Part shown: piece after piece, positions 16,978 through 24,631 of the stretch
How positions within the stretch are numbered: the first letter of the stretch is position 1
Layout: every line of letters begins with the position of its first letter
NCBI GenBank assembly: GCA_025451215.1
Contig: JANWKU010000162.1
Coordinates: forward strand, 1-45,277
Source: Terriglobales bacterium
GTDB taxonomy: Bacteria > Acidobacteriota > Terriglobia > Terriglobales > Acidobacteriaceae
DNA length: 45,277 nt
Direction of reading: 5' to 3'
Program-made: the position numbers and the translations under genes
The notes under the pieces: model-generated
The model's input: only the letters and a program-made list of their open reading frames with translations
Told to the model about the DNA's origin: nothing
Database searches by the model: none

Positions 16978-18273
16978 ATGACGAAATCTATGATCGGAAT
17001 CGATTTTGGCACGACAAACAGCGCGGTTGCCCTAGCTGATGAAGATGGGCAGGTCACCACTGCGCGCTATTCGTACGGCCAAAGCGAACTGGAAACATTT
17101 CGATCCATCCTGTTCTTTACGGCTCCGCAAAAGGGTACGCGGCGCGAATTAGCCGCATACGCCGGCCCTGAAGCCATTGACCGCTACCTTACAGCGGAGG
17201 ATGGCGGACGCCTGATTCAGTCCATCAAATCTTATCTGGCGAACTCTAGCCTGAAATCAACCAGCCTCTTCGGACGGAGCTACCGTTTTGAAGAATTGGT
17301 CGGTTATCTTCTGCGCTCTCTGACGACGGCCGCGCGTAAGTCAGATGTTCCGATTGGAACTTCCGCGGTCGTAGGACGCCCGGTCCGATTTGTGGGCGCG
17401 GCATCGGAAGCGGACGACCGCTATGCGATCGAACGGCTTACACAGGCGCTGGGCATGGCCGGGATCACCGAAGTGCATTTTGAACTTGAACCGGTGGCCG
17501 CGGCGTATTCCTACGAAAGCAGGTTGAAGAAAGACGAACTGCTGCCGGTCGGCGATTTCGGAGGCGGAACGACGGACTTTACGATCATTCGGGTAGGCCC
17601 AGATGCGCGCAAAAAGAAGAACGCCCAGGAGCGGATCCTGGCAAATGCTGGAGTCGGCGTCGCGGGTGACAATTTCGACGCGAAATTGGTGCGGCACCTT
17701 GTTGCTCCGCTTTTAGGACGCGGCTCTGAATGGCGTTTGATTGACAAGACCGGTCCGGTACCGAACTGGCCTTTCGCAAAGCTTGAGCGCTGGCATCACC
17801 TGTCGTTTTTGAAATCCCACGAGAATATGGAAGCGTTACGGTCGCTCCGCGCTCGTGCGCTTGAGCCGGAAAAACTTGAAATGTTTCTCCTTTTGGTCAC
17901 GGAGGACCTTGGGTTCCAGTTGCATAGCGCTGTGCAGCAGGCAAAATACGAACTTTCGAACCAGCCGGACGCTGTGTTTTCTTTTCAGGTCCCGGGGATT
18001 CACATTTCGCAGAGAGTCACCCGCGTGGAGTTCGAGGAGTGGATTTCCGAGGATCTTCACACAATCGCAAACTGCGTTGACCAGATGCTCGAGAGCAGCG
18101 GCGTTGCAGCGGCAAAAATTGATAGGGTGTTTCTTACCGGAGGCAGTTCGTTCGTTCCCGCGGTTCGATGCATTTTCGAGCAGCGATTTGGAAGAAACAA
18201 GCTGGTCGGAGGCTCCGAGTTTACGTCGGTGGCTAAGGGATTAGCTCTCCGAGCGCGCGACTTGTCACGCTAG
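16978..18273 (+). CDS. Hsp70-family protein, YegD-like
   Basis: The 431-residue protein is an actin-fold ATPase of the Hsp70 family without the substrate-binding domain. Phosphate-1 motif IGIDFGTTNSAVAL is at residues 6-19, phosphate-2 VGDFGGGTTDFTII at about 191-204, and the adenosine motif VFLTGGSSFVPAVR at about 383-396. Overall length and the preserved KSYL...FGRSYRFEELVGYLLRSL region match E. coli YegD, a putative chaperone of unknown client. The start may be ATG 16978 or the in-frame ATG 16990. Neither has a clear ribosome-binding site. It is divergent from the histidine kinase. Confidence 0.88.
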   Translation: MTKSMIGIDFGTTNSAVALADEDGQVTTARYSYGQSELETFRSILFFTAPQKGTRRELAAYAGPEAIDRYLTAEDGGRLIQSIKSYLANSSLKSTSLFGRSYRFEELVGYLLRSLTTAARKSDVPIGTSAVVGRPVRFVGAASEADDRYAIERLTQALGMAGITEVHFELEPVAAAYSYESRLKKDELLPVGDFGGGTTDFTIIRVGPDARKKKNAQERILANAGVGVAGDNFDAKLVRHLVAPLLGRGSEWRLIDKTGPVPNWPFAKLERWHHLSFLKSHENMEALRSLRARALEPEKLEMFLLLVTEDLGFQLHSAVQQAKYELSNQPDAVFSFQVPGIHISQRVTRVEFEEWISEDLHTIANCVDQMLESSGVAAAKIDRVFLTGGSSFVPAVRCIFEQRFGRNKLVGGSEFTSVAKGLALRARDLSR

Positions 18274-18352
18274 TTGCCGGGATGAAGCCGGCGGATACTG
18301 GGCCATTCCGTCAATTGCAGAAGCCATGACCCACCAATAATGAAATTTTATT

Positions 18353-18411
18353 TGGTGCCGGGAGGGGGGGCGAACCCCCATGACCCGAAGGTCGGCGGAT
18401 TTTGAGTCCGC
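18353..18411 (-). pseudogene. Displaced 3' half of tRNA-Leu(CAA)
   Basis: On the minus strand this repeats the tRNA-Leu gene at 19760-19846 from the anticodon arm to CCA. The copies differ by a single missing base in the T-arm (GGGGGGGCGAAC against GGGGGGGTCGAAC). The 5' half of the tRNA is absent: similarity stops at 18411. It cannot make a functional tRNA. A 3'-half tRNA copy at this distance is the usual footprint of an element integrated into a tRNA gene. Confidence 0.85.
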
Positions 18412-18479
18412 CATACTGGAGCTTTGAGTGCCTGTTTACATCATCAATGCTCCGTTGTTAGACTACTGGATCGCGAGGT

Positions 18480-19616
18480 GTGAAGATCAAAATAAGTGCA
18501 CACGGCGCCTGGATTGCCGCTAGAATCTGCATTCCTATTCTCTGTATTTCTGTATTTTTCGGATGCAGTGGCGCGGAGAAACAGACTCTTCCTACTCCCA
18601 CGTCGCAATTTCTATATGCTGCGAGTCAGAATGGAATAACAGTATTTCCCCTCAATGCTTTGACAGGCGCGTTGGGGGCAGGGTCGCAGGCGACTTCCTC
18701 GTTCGTGGCTTCTGGTCCCTTGGCTAACATGCTGCCAGACCCAAATGGCAAGTTCCTGTTTGCCTGTGGGGTCTCTTCCTCTTCGATCGAGACTTTCTCT
18801 ATCAATGCGAATAATGGAACCTTGGCTGCTGCCGGCAGTTCTCCGCTTCCTGCGCAAGGATCTTGCACGTTATCGATTGACGCTACTAGCAAGTTTCTCT
18901 ATACCGCTACTTCCGCTGGCGTTTCAGCATTCGTCGTGGATCCGAACACTGGCGTCTTAAGTTCTGTCGCTGGATCGCCTTTCACGGACGGTAGTGATCT
19001 CCGCGAAGCAGCGATAGATCCTTTGGACAATTTCCTTTTTGCCATTAGCAACAACACAAATCTCAATACGATTTCAGTCTTCGCTATAAATTCCTCAAGC
19101 GGGGCGCTCACAGCCATTGCGGGATCACCATTTCAAATGCCGGTGAATGGCACTGCGTATAGCATCGTAGCGGATCCATCTGGGAAATTCCTTTACGTCA
19201 GTTTTCCACAAACTGAGCAAATTGCTGCGTGGAGCATCAATGCCTCAACCGGCGCGCTAACTTCTATCACCGGCTCACCATTTTCTAGTGGCACAACCAG
19301 CGGTGATGCCCCTAATGCACTCCTGGTCACTCCTTCGGGAAAGTTGTTGTATGCATTATCTGGCGGAGCTACTGTCTTCGGTTTCAGCGTCGACACGAGC
19401 AGCGGAGCTTTGACGCCAATCAATGGCTCTTCCTTCGCGCTGGACTCACCAACCGACTACGTTGCAACCGATTCCTCTGGCCAGTTCGTTTATGCAGCAT
19501 ATAGCAATACTATTGCTAGTTTCGCTATCAATGCTTCGACAGGCAGTTGGAGTCCGCTCGCCACCTCTCCGGCGTCAGGCGTAAGCCTCCTAACGGCTGT
19601 AAAACCCTCGCCATAA
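18480..19616 (+). CDS. Lipoprotein with lactonase-type seven-bladed beta-propeller
   Basis: The 378-residue protein has a lipoprotein signal (ICIPILCISVFFGC, lipid-modified Cys at about residue 29). Propeller blades repeat the pattern SxxxINxxTGxLxxxxGSPF...DPxGKFLYxA, for example VDPNTGVLSSVAGSPF and INASTGALTSITGSPF. This matches the beta-propeller fold lactonase family (6-phosphogluconolactonase-like), which in Acidobacteriota is usually exported and of unknown substrate. The start is GTG 18480 without a usable ribosome-binding site, so leaderless translation is possible. It is the only gene between the tRNA-Leu repeats. Confidence 0.8.
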   Translation: MKIKISAHGAWIAARICIPILCISVFFGCSGAEKQTLPTPTSQFLYAASQNGITVFPLNALTGALGAGSQATSSFVASGPLANMLPDPNGKFLFACGVSSSSIETFSINANNGTLAAAGSSPLPAQGSCTLSIDATSKFLYTATSAGVSAFVVDPNTGVLSSVAGSPFTDGSDLREAAIDPLDNFLFAISNNTNLNTISVFAINSSSGALTAIAGSPFQMPVNGTAYSIVADPSGKFLYVSFPQTEQIAAWSINASTGALTSITGSPFSSGTTSGDAPNALLVTPSGKLLYALSGGATVFGFSVDTSSGALTPINGSSFALDSPTDYVATDSSGQFVYAAYSNTIASFAINASTGSWSPLATSPASGVSLLTAVKPSP

Positions 19617-19759
19617 GCTTTCGTTCCTGTGGCAAATCATCATTACTTTCATGAGTAGACGCGTTGAGTGACGAACGCGCTCAGTGGCTTTAGTAAGCAG
19701 CGAAATTCTGGCTGGGTTTGGGTCTCCGCACTGTATCGCTGAAACAAAAGGTCAAGGAT

Positions 19760-19846
19760 TGGTGCCGGGAGGGGGGGTCGAACCCCCATGACCCGAAGGT
19801 CGGCGGATTTTGAGTCCGCTGCGTCTGCCAGTTCCGCCATCCCGGC
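19760..19846 (-). tRNA. tRNA-Leu (anticodon CAA)
   Basis: An 87-base class II tRNA runs on the minus strand from GCCGGGA at 19846 to TCCCGGC-A-CCA at 19760, with CCA encoded. The anticodon loop is CTCAAAA, and the variable arm is GACCTTCGGGTC. The T-arm is GGGGGTTCGACCCCC and the D-arm begins GGCGGAACTGGCAGACGC. Its 3' half is duplicated at 18353-18411. Confidence 0.96.
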
Positions 19847-20079
19847 AATGGATGGATGAGTTTCCGTGGAAATTTAGCTTAATTGACCCTCTGCGGCTTT
19901 GCAACCGAGCCTTGCGATGCCGCGTTCTGAAGTTGATGAAGATTTGCCAGTACGGCGGAAAGCTTGTGAGTTTTTCGACGATCATTTTCCTTCGAATGCA
20001 TTCCAACCTACAGGATTTTCACGCCATCTGAAAAGTAAGTTCTTATAGCAGCCCTATCAATCAGTGCGGAGGAATCCAG

Positions 20080-20499
20080 ATGTACCGGTCGAGTAGTGTC
20101 CCTAATCGCTTCCAGGATGTTGAAACCATGATTCGCGGCTTGACGCAGGACCTTTGCATGGCTTTCAACACTGGAAATTATGATCAGGTGGCGGCGCTAT
20201 TTTCGCCCGACGGCGTCTCCATGGTTCCGAATCGCCCAATGGCGGAAGGGACCAAGGCCATTGAGCAGACGAGTCGCAAACTCGGTGAAGAAGGATTAGA
20301 GGATCTCCGTTTTGAAACCGAACGGATAACCCATTCAGGAGATATTGCGGTTGAGACTGGACGCTACTCCGTAGTGAGGCGGCAAAGCAATGGAACCGTA
20401 CTCGCCGACCGGGGTAAGTATGTGCACACATGGCGACGGCTGGGTGCATGGCTGATTATGGTCGAATGCTGGAACAGCGACCTTCCCGCGGTTCGTTAA
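20080..20499 (+). CDS. NTF2-like / SnoaL-like (DUF4440-type) protein
   Basis: The 139-residue protein has the small alpha+beta cone fold pattern of SgcJ/EcaC-type proteins: an N-terminal helix VETMIRGLTQDLCMAFNTGNYDQVAALFSPDGVSMVPN, then strands RITHSGDIAVETGRYSVVRR and GKYVHTWRRLGAWLIMVECWNSD. Such proteins are often oxidative- or stress-related or detoxifying, but activity cannot be predicted. ATG 20080 has GGAGG 8 bases upstream. It stands alone, downstream of tRNA-Leu. Confidence 0.8.
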   Translation: MYRSSSVPNRFQDVETMIRGLTQDLCMAFNTGNYDQVAALFSPDGVSMVPNRPMAEGTKAIEQTSRKLGEEGLEDLRFETERITHSGDIAVETGRYSVVRRQSNGTVLADRGKYVHTWRRLGAWLIMVECWNSDLPAVR

Positions 20500-20600
20500 A
20501 GTCGTCGGCGACGATCCCGAGAGCGCAACTCCTAATACCACTCAATAGCTTTTTTCTACGCATGAATTCACGCAGAGTTTTGCACAGCCTCGCCACGCCA

Positions 20601-20640
20601 GCGTGGTTCCAGTGGATTGGTTTGCCACCTGGAACCACGC
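20601..20640. terminator. Strong 12-bp hairpin between convergent genes
   Basis: GCGTGGTTCCAG pairs perfectly with CTGGAACCACGC, and the stem is continued by TGG/CCA in the loop. An alternative stem CCACGC/GCGTGG overlaps its left arm. It lies 32 bases from the stop of the minus-strand gene and about 100 from the stop of the plus-strand gene. There is no T-run, so it is either a processed 3'-end structure or a repeat, and only possibly a terminator. Confidence 0.4.
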
Positions 20641-20671
20641 CTCGGGGAGGGCAATCCGGTGAATTGACCCC

Positions 20672-21418
20672 CTAGAAAATCACATTTACTGCGATGCGAA
20701 TGCCGGGATGAACGGGATCGAAGAGATAGTAACCGTCATCCACGTAGTCAATGTAGCAATCGTCGTCGTAAGACCAGTCCACTGGCCAGGGCTCCGCGAA
20801 TTCAAACCAATATCCGCTGTACTGGAAGCGTGGCTGGTTGTCCACGATCACCGGATGACCCACATGGAAATGGTGCTCGCGACCGAAATGAGAGCGAAAT
20901 TTATCGTCCGGGATTCGTTCGTGATGGGACGCCTGTTGATAATGGTCGTGGTTATCGTGTGATCTTCGGTCTTGGTCCTGCCGGGCTTGCTGCTGCTGAT
21001 CTTGTTGCTGGCGGGCTTGTTGTTGATGGGCCTGGTCCTTCTGCTGTTTTTGTTGCTCTTTCTGGGCCTGCTTCGCCTGGTCCTGCTGGCGCTTTTGATT
21101 TTCCTGCGCCTGCTTGTCCTGTTCCTGATGGGCCTGGTTCTGGCGGGCTTGATCCTGCTGCTGTCTCGCCTGGTCCTTCGCTTGTTTTTCCTGGGCCTTC
21201 TGCTGATCTTTCATCTGCTGGTCTTGCGCGTGCCGATTTTGATCTTGCGCGTGTTCAGCGGGTTTGGCCATCTTGGGGTTCGCTTCTTTGGGCTTGGCTT
21301 CCTGATGTTCAGCCGGTTTGGCATCGTCCTGATGCGCATCCTGCTGCGCGACAGCCGGGACAGTAACAGCGAAAAGCGATAACAGAAGTGCGGTAAAGAG
21401 GGTTGCGAGTGTTTTCAA
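20672..21418 (-). CDS. Secreted Gln/Lys-rich low-complexity protein
   Basis: The 248-residue protein has a signal peptide (MKTLATLFTALLLSLFAVTVPAVAQQ). Residues about 27-160 are built almost only of Gln, Lys, Ala, Asp, Glu and His, in patterns such as QAKDQARQQQDQARQNQ that predict a long charged helix or coiled coil. The last 80 residues form a folded tail (HVGHPVIVDNQPRFQYSGYWFEFAEPWPVDWSYDDDCYIDYVDDGYYLFDP) seen in short exported proteins with WxYxDDxYIDY motifs. I do not know its function. A spacer or envelope-structural role is plausible. Confidence 0.8.
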   Translation of the reverse strand: MKTLATLFTALLLSLFAVTVPAVAQQDAHQDDAKPAEHQEAKPKEANPKMAKPAEHAQDQNRHAQDQQMKDQQKAQEKQAKDQARQQQDQARQNQAHQEQDKQAQENQKRQQDQAKQAQKEQQKQQKDQAHQQQARQQQDQQQQARQDQDRRSHDNHDHYQQASHHERIPDDKFRSHFGREHHFHVGHPVIVDNQPRFQYSGYWFEFAEPWPVDWSYDDDCYIDYVDDGYYLFDPVHPGIRIAVNVIF

Positions 21419-21742
21419 AGTGCCTCCGTTGATTGCCCTGCTCGTGGAGATCTTGTAGAGTTCTTCATGGCCGTCACGCTATCCATGTTGCGTTCCTCAC
21501 ACGTAGATGGCACGCTGGAAGCAAGTGGATGCTGTGATGGGAGAGTTTCGTACCGTATTTGCCAAGATTTTTGAGGGGATTCGCGAAACGCATTCAGGCG
21601 TGCCTCTTAAGAATCTACAGTGATAGCCGTATACGCCCAGGGAAGACTAGAATGTATTAAAGAGAACCCCGAGAGACGAATTCTTGACACTTTTTCCTGA
21701 GTCAACACTCTAAAATGTCTAGTGGGTTCTTAAGGAGGAAAC

Positions 21743-22297
21743 ATGCGGTTGTGGATTATTGCAGTGGTTTTAGTTGTCATTACCGGATTCGCATGGCACA
21801 TGGCGCAGGCAGGACCGGCGCCCGAAGTCGGAACCATGGCCCCGGATTTTTCACTGCCTTCGCAGGACAGTCCAAGCGTCAGCCTGAAAGATTTTCGCGG
21901 AAAGTGGGTGGTGCTTTATTTCTATCCGAAAGACATGACCACAGGCTGCACCATTGAAGCGCACAACTTCCAGCGTGATCAGGCCGAGTATGCGAAAAGG
22001 AATGCAGTGGTGTTGGGCGTGAGCGTGGACAGCGTGGACTCCCACAAGCAGTTCTGCGCGAAGGAAGGGCTCAATTTCAAACTCCTTTCCGATTCGACGC
22101 ATAAGGTCGCCGGAGAGTATGGATCACTTATGAATTTTGGCGTGACCGAAATCGCGGCGCGGCATACCTTTATTATTGATCCACAAGGCAAGATTGACCG
22201 TTCTTATATGACCGTGGATCCGAACAAACACAGCCCGGAAGTTTTGTCGGAACTCGATCAACTTCAAAAGAACAGCCAGGCCATGAACAGCCACTAG
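21743..22297 (+). CDS. Membrane-anchored or exported PrxQ/BCP-type peroxiredoxin
   Basis: The 184-residue peroxiredoxin has an N-terminal hydrophobic segment (LWIIAVVLVVITGFAWHMAQA), so it acts outside the cytoplasm. The thioredoxin-fold core has PEVGTMAPDFSLPSQD, YFYPKDMTTGCTIEAHNF (peroxidatic Cys69) and TFIIDPQGKI. The second cysteine of the usual PrxQ C-x4-C pair is replaced by His74. The only other Cys is Cys105 (KQFCAKEG), which could serve as an atypical resolving residue. AAGGAGG lies 4 bases before the ATG. TTGACA at 21684-21689 with TAAAAT at 21711-21716 (21-base spacing) may be a regulated promoter. Confidence 0.92.
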   Translation: MRLWIIAVVLVVITGFAWHMAQAGPAPEVGTMAPDFSLPSQDSPSVSLKDFRGKWVVLYFYPKDMTTGCTIEAHNFQRDQAEYAKRNAVVLGVSVDSVDSHKQFCAKEGLNFKLLSDSTHKVAGEYGSLMNFGVTEIAARHTFIIDPQGKIDRSYMTVDPNKHSPEVLSELDQLQKNSQAMNSH

Positions 22298-22343
22298 TTT
22301 TCGCTGCAAACCGTGTTGGATTCCACAATCAGGTTCTTTCGAC

Positions 22344-22377
22344 GGCCGTCTGACGGTTTCCCGTCAGGCGGCCTTTT
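22344..22377 (+). terminator. Terminator of the PrxQ-type gene
   Basis: A 13-bp stem (GGCCGTCTGACGG / CCGTCAGGCGGCC, one G-U pair) with a TTTC loop is followed by TTTT. It lies 46 bases after the stop. Its right arm overlaps the stop codon and last codons of the convergent gene. Confidence 0.85.
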
Positions 22378-22762
22378 GATTTTCCACTTCCTCTTCTTCA
22401 GCCTCAATAGCAATGCGTTCGTGTTTGATGTCCAGCCGCAGGCGGTTGTAGATGTTCATATAAATGTTTGCCACCCAGACCAGCGCGAACAAAGAAAGCA
22501 AATAGCCGCGCCAATCCGGATAGAGCAGTTTGTAGCGCGTGATCAGCAGGAAGCCGACAACAACGTAGTGGCTAAGGCAATACTCGCACGTAAAAACGTA
22601 AAAGAATTTACGGGACGGCAAGGAACGGCACTGTTCGGACCTGCGCCGGCAATATTCGCGCGGTTCCCGAAAAATCTCCTCATGAGTTACGGTCCACGCC
22701 ACGCAGGCTACCGGGATTGCAAGCACAAAAAGCCAGATAATCTGCAAGGAAATGGGCATCAT
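22364..22762 (-). CDS. Small integral membrane protein, unknown function
   Basis: The 132-residue protein has about three hydrophobic segments (SLQIIWLFVLAIPVACVAW, SHYVVVGFLLIT, LLSLFALVWVANIYMNIYN) and an acidic C-terminus (IAIEAEEEEVENQ). A CEYCLSHY motif sits at the edge of the second segment, with further Cys in REYCRRRSEQCRSL, suggesting metal or redox chemistry at the membrane face. The family resembles uncharacterised DUF-type proteins with a CxxC-x-H motif. I cannot name a function. It converges on the PrxQ-type gene. Confidence 0.65.
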   Translation of the reverse strand: MMPISLQIIWLFVLAIPVACVAWTVTHEEIFREPREYCRRRSEQCRSLPSRKFFYVFTCEYCLSHYVVVGFLLITRYKLLYPDWRGYLLSLFALVWVANIYMNIYNRLRLDIKHERIAIEAEEEEVENQKAA

Positions 22763-23057
22763 CGCTGCTTCGATGCAAAAGATTGCATTCTGGTTTAGGG
22801 TCGGCAGCGCGGGGGCGAAAAATGGGCCAAAGAGGGTTTGTTCTGAAATCCGAACAAAACAAAGTTCTCTAAGGGATTATCCCGAATTGCATGTAGAACC
22901 GTCTCACGGCTAGCGGGTCTTTCAGAAATCCTAACGCCCCCCTCAAGCGAAAGAGAAAGACCCGCCTTTTTTCCTTCCTCTTGAAGATTTTTCCCGCCTC
23001 GATTTTCCCGACAGTCGCAATTGGCGTCCATCTCGTCGAACAAGCGCTCAAGCAAAG
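22763..23057. other. Intergenic region without a supported gene
   Basis: About 300 bases between the membrane protein and the Cys-rich protein. A minus-strand frame (22795-23055, TTG start directly after the Cys-rich protein stop) has no recognisable pattern and no ribosome-binding site, so I do not call it. Nothing else stands out. Confidence 0.55.
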
Positions 23058-23234
23058 CTAACCGGAAACTTCATAGTCACAAGCTTCGCGGCAAGCCTGG
23101 CAATAGTAGAGGCCATCGGTGCAAAGGCGAGTATCAATCTGCCCTTGGCAAAAGCAGCAGAACTTTTCACATTCGCACTTGTCCTCGCCCATTTCACACT
23201 GCGCGCAAAGGGTCTTCTTTTTTGTGGTGGACAT
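23058..23234 (-). CDS. 58-residue cysteine-rich protein, probable zinc-binding
   Basis: This frame encodes 58 residues starting MSTTKKKTLCAQCEMGEDKC and stops at TAG 23058-23060. Eleven cysteines lie at positions 10, 13, 20, 22, 26, 27, 29, 38, 45, 48 and 52, several as CxxC pairs, which predicts one or two zinc-ribbon-like sites. The segment LCTDGLYYCQACREACDYE looks conserved rather than random. No ribosome-binding site is obvious. Partner and function are unknown. It is read from the strand shared with the neighbouring DinB-family gene but lies downstream of it with a 92-base gap. Confidence 0.65.
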   Translation of the reverse strand: MSTTKKKTLCAQCEMGEDKCECEKFCCFCQGQIDTRLCTDGLYYCQACREACDYEVSG

Positions 23235-23326
23235 GGGCTGACTTTAGCGCAGCGGCAAATGCCGGGAAAGTGCCGATGGTAACCAGAGCAGAAGCATCCG
23301 GCATTAAAGGCCGCCGAAAGTCCAGA

Positions 23327-23836
23327 TCAGCGAAGCTTTTCGCGATAATAGGCGATGAGATCCAGACTTGGCGGCGTGTGGCCGAGGGCCCGCAGAAACC
23401 CCGAAACCTGTCCGCGATGGTGCGTAGCATGGTTCACTACATGAAGCACCACTTGCCATGTAGGTTGCGTCCAAGGATTGCCTTTTAGGTCTTGATAAGC
23501 AAGAACGCTGTGCGCGGATTGGTCGGTCAAATCCGCCGCCCACTGCATCCAGGCCGCATGGAGTCCCGGCCATTGCTCCTGCAAGACCGCGAGATTCTTG
23601 TCCTTTTCTGAGATGAAAACGTGCGGCGGCCGCTGCTTAATGCGCCCCAGCCAAACACGGTCCGCGGCAAAAATGTGCGCCAGCGTCCCAACGACACTGT
23701 GGTCCGCAGTCTTGAAGTCGTGCCCGAGTTCCCGTTCAGAAAGACCCGCAGCGGCGGAAAGCAGACGAGTGCTCGCCCAAACCGTATAGGCCAAATGCTC
23801 CTGCAAAGCGAGCGCTGAGATAACGAAATCCGGCAT
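23327..23836 (-). CDS. DinB-family (DfsB-type) metal-binding protein
   Basis: The 169-residue four-helix-bundle protein has three histidines in the positions typical of DinB metal-dependent proteins: HSVVGTLAHIFAADRVWLGR in helix 2, and HVVNHATHHRGQVSGFLRALGHTP near the C-terminus. Family members are often thiol transferases or stress-induced proteins of unknown activity. Despite the name they are not DNA polymerase IV. It is probably cytoplasmic, and no signal peptide is seen. Confidence 0.88.
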   Translation of the reverse strand: MPDFVISALALQEHLAYTVWASTRLLSAAAGLSERELGHDFKTADHSVVGTLAHIFAADRVWLGRIKQRPPHVFISEKDKNLAVLQEQWPGLHAAWMQWAADLTDQSAHSVLAYQDLKGNPWTQPTWQVVLHVVNHATHHRGQVSGFLRALGHTPPSLDLIAYYREKLR

Positions 23837-24002
23837 ATTATTTAGTAACTTCGTGAATTATGCGGGAATGGAATTGCCAGAACAAGTACTAGGAAGTAAC
23901 GTTCGGAAGAGAGTGCATAACGGAAGCTGGCATTTTGACAGCAACCAACCCCACTGTTAACATCGTACTTCGATTGCGCCGTTCTTCTTGCTGATCTCCT
24001 CC

Positions 24003-24080
24003 GTCCCCGTCGTCTAGCCTGGCCTAGGACATCGCCCTTTCACGGCGGTAACACGGGTTCAAATCCCGTCGGGGACGCCA
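24003..24080 (+). tRNA. tRNA-Glu (anticodon TTC)
   Basis: A 78-base cloverleaf starts GTCCCCG at 24003 and ends CGGGGAC-G-CCA, with CCA encoded. The anticodon loop is CTTTCAC in the stem TCGCC/GGCGG. The T-arm is ACGGGTTCAAATCCCGT and the D-arm includes GTCTAGCCTGGCCTAGGAC. Its 3' part is repeated at 25414-25460 and, for 18 bases, at 28037-28054. Confidence 0.96.
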
Positions 24081-24178
24081 ATCAAATCAAACGCTTGCGA
24101 CAGATACTCTCACCATGGCCTGTGTCTTGGTAACGCCTGGGTAACAGAAATGCTGAAATATGTCGTTCCAACAGTTAG

Positions 24179-24490
24179 TTAGGCTTTAGGAGCGACTGCT
24201 TCGGAGACTGGCGTGGCCGTGAGGGTTTCGACGACGATATTCGGAATGCCAGTAAGAGAAGTGACTTTCTGGCTTAAGAACTGCAGCAAAGTATCGTTGG
24301 GCATTTCGTAACGAAGATTCAGCGTCACTATCTTATCGTAGGAGATGTACATGTTCGCGCCAGGAATGTCCTTCCAATACTGTCCGTTCGGCTTTGCAAT
24401 GTTAGCGATACGATCCGCTTCCAGCTTTGAATATTGGAACCGCTTGGCATTCTTGAGCAAGAGCCCACGAAGTTCGCCATCTTTCCCCAC
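24179..24490 (-). CDS. Hypothetical protein, possibly a truncated gene
   Basis: A GTG-started frame gives 103 residues with no recognisable domain. The frame remains open for about 18 codons upstream without a better start (…ARVENHF), so the gene may have lost its 5' end. The C-terminal half has a beta/alpha pattern (YISYDKIVTLNLRYEMPNDTLLQFLSQKVTSLTGIPNIVVETLTATP). It lies about 100 bases after tRNA-Glu, inside the first tRNA-Glu repeat interval. It might be a remnant of the mobile element. Confidence 0.4.
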   Translation of the reverse strand: MGKDGELRGLLLKNAKRFQYSKLEADRIANIAKPNGQYWKDIPGANMYISYDKIVTLNLRYEMPNDTLLQFLSQKVTSLTGIPNIVVETLTATPVSEAVAPKA

Positions 24491-24631
24491 AAAATGGTTT
24501 TCAACCCGTGCATCAATAATTGTTCTACGAGAAATCCGGTAGCTTTAACTAGTTCAGATATGGATGTTTTTCTCAAGTAAATAGCGGCGCTACGTCCGCG
24601 TGAAACGAGGCAGCCGAGTGTACGATATCTT

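Larger units (their letters stand above)
18353..19819. mobile_element. Putative single-gene islet flanked by tRNA-Leu direct repeats
   Basis: Direct repeats of about 60 bp (18353-18411 and 19760-19819) bound roughly 1.35 kb that contains one lipoprotein gene. The full tRNA is restored at one end and the displaced 3' half is at the other, as after site-specific integration into a tRNA gene. No integrase or recombination directionality gene is present, so it is a deletion remnant, a non-autonomous islet mobilised in trans, or a local tRNA duplication. Confidence 0.5.

Noticed and set aside
20972-21382. A 136-codon plus-strand frame extremely rich in leucine, resembling a membrane protein
   Set aside because: It is the antisense of the Gln/Lys-rich stretch of the secreted protein at 20672-21418. 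CTG/TTG codons arise from CAG/CAA repeats on the other strand.
22795-23055. 86-codon minus-strand frame after the Cys-rich protein
   Set aside because: TTG start, no ribosome-binding site and no recognisable sequence pattern. Position directly after the previous stop is not enough.
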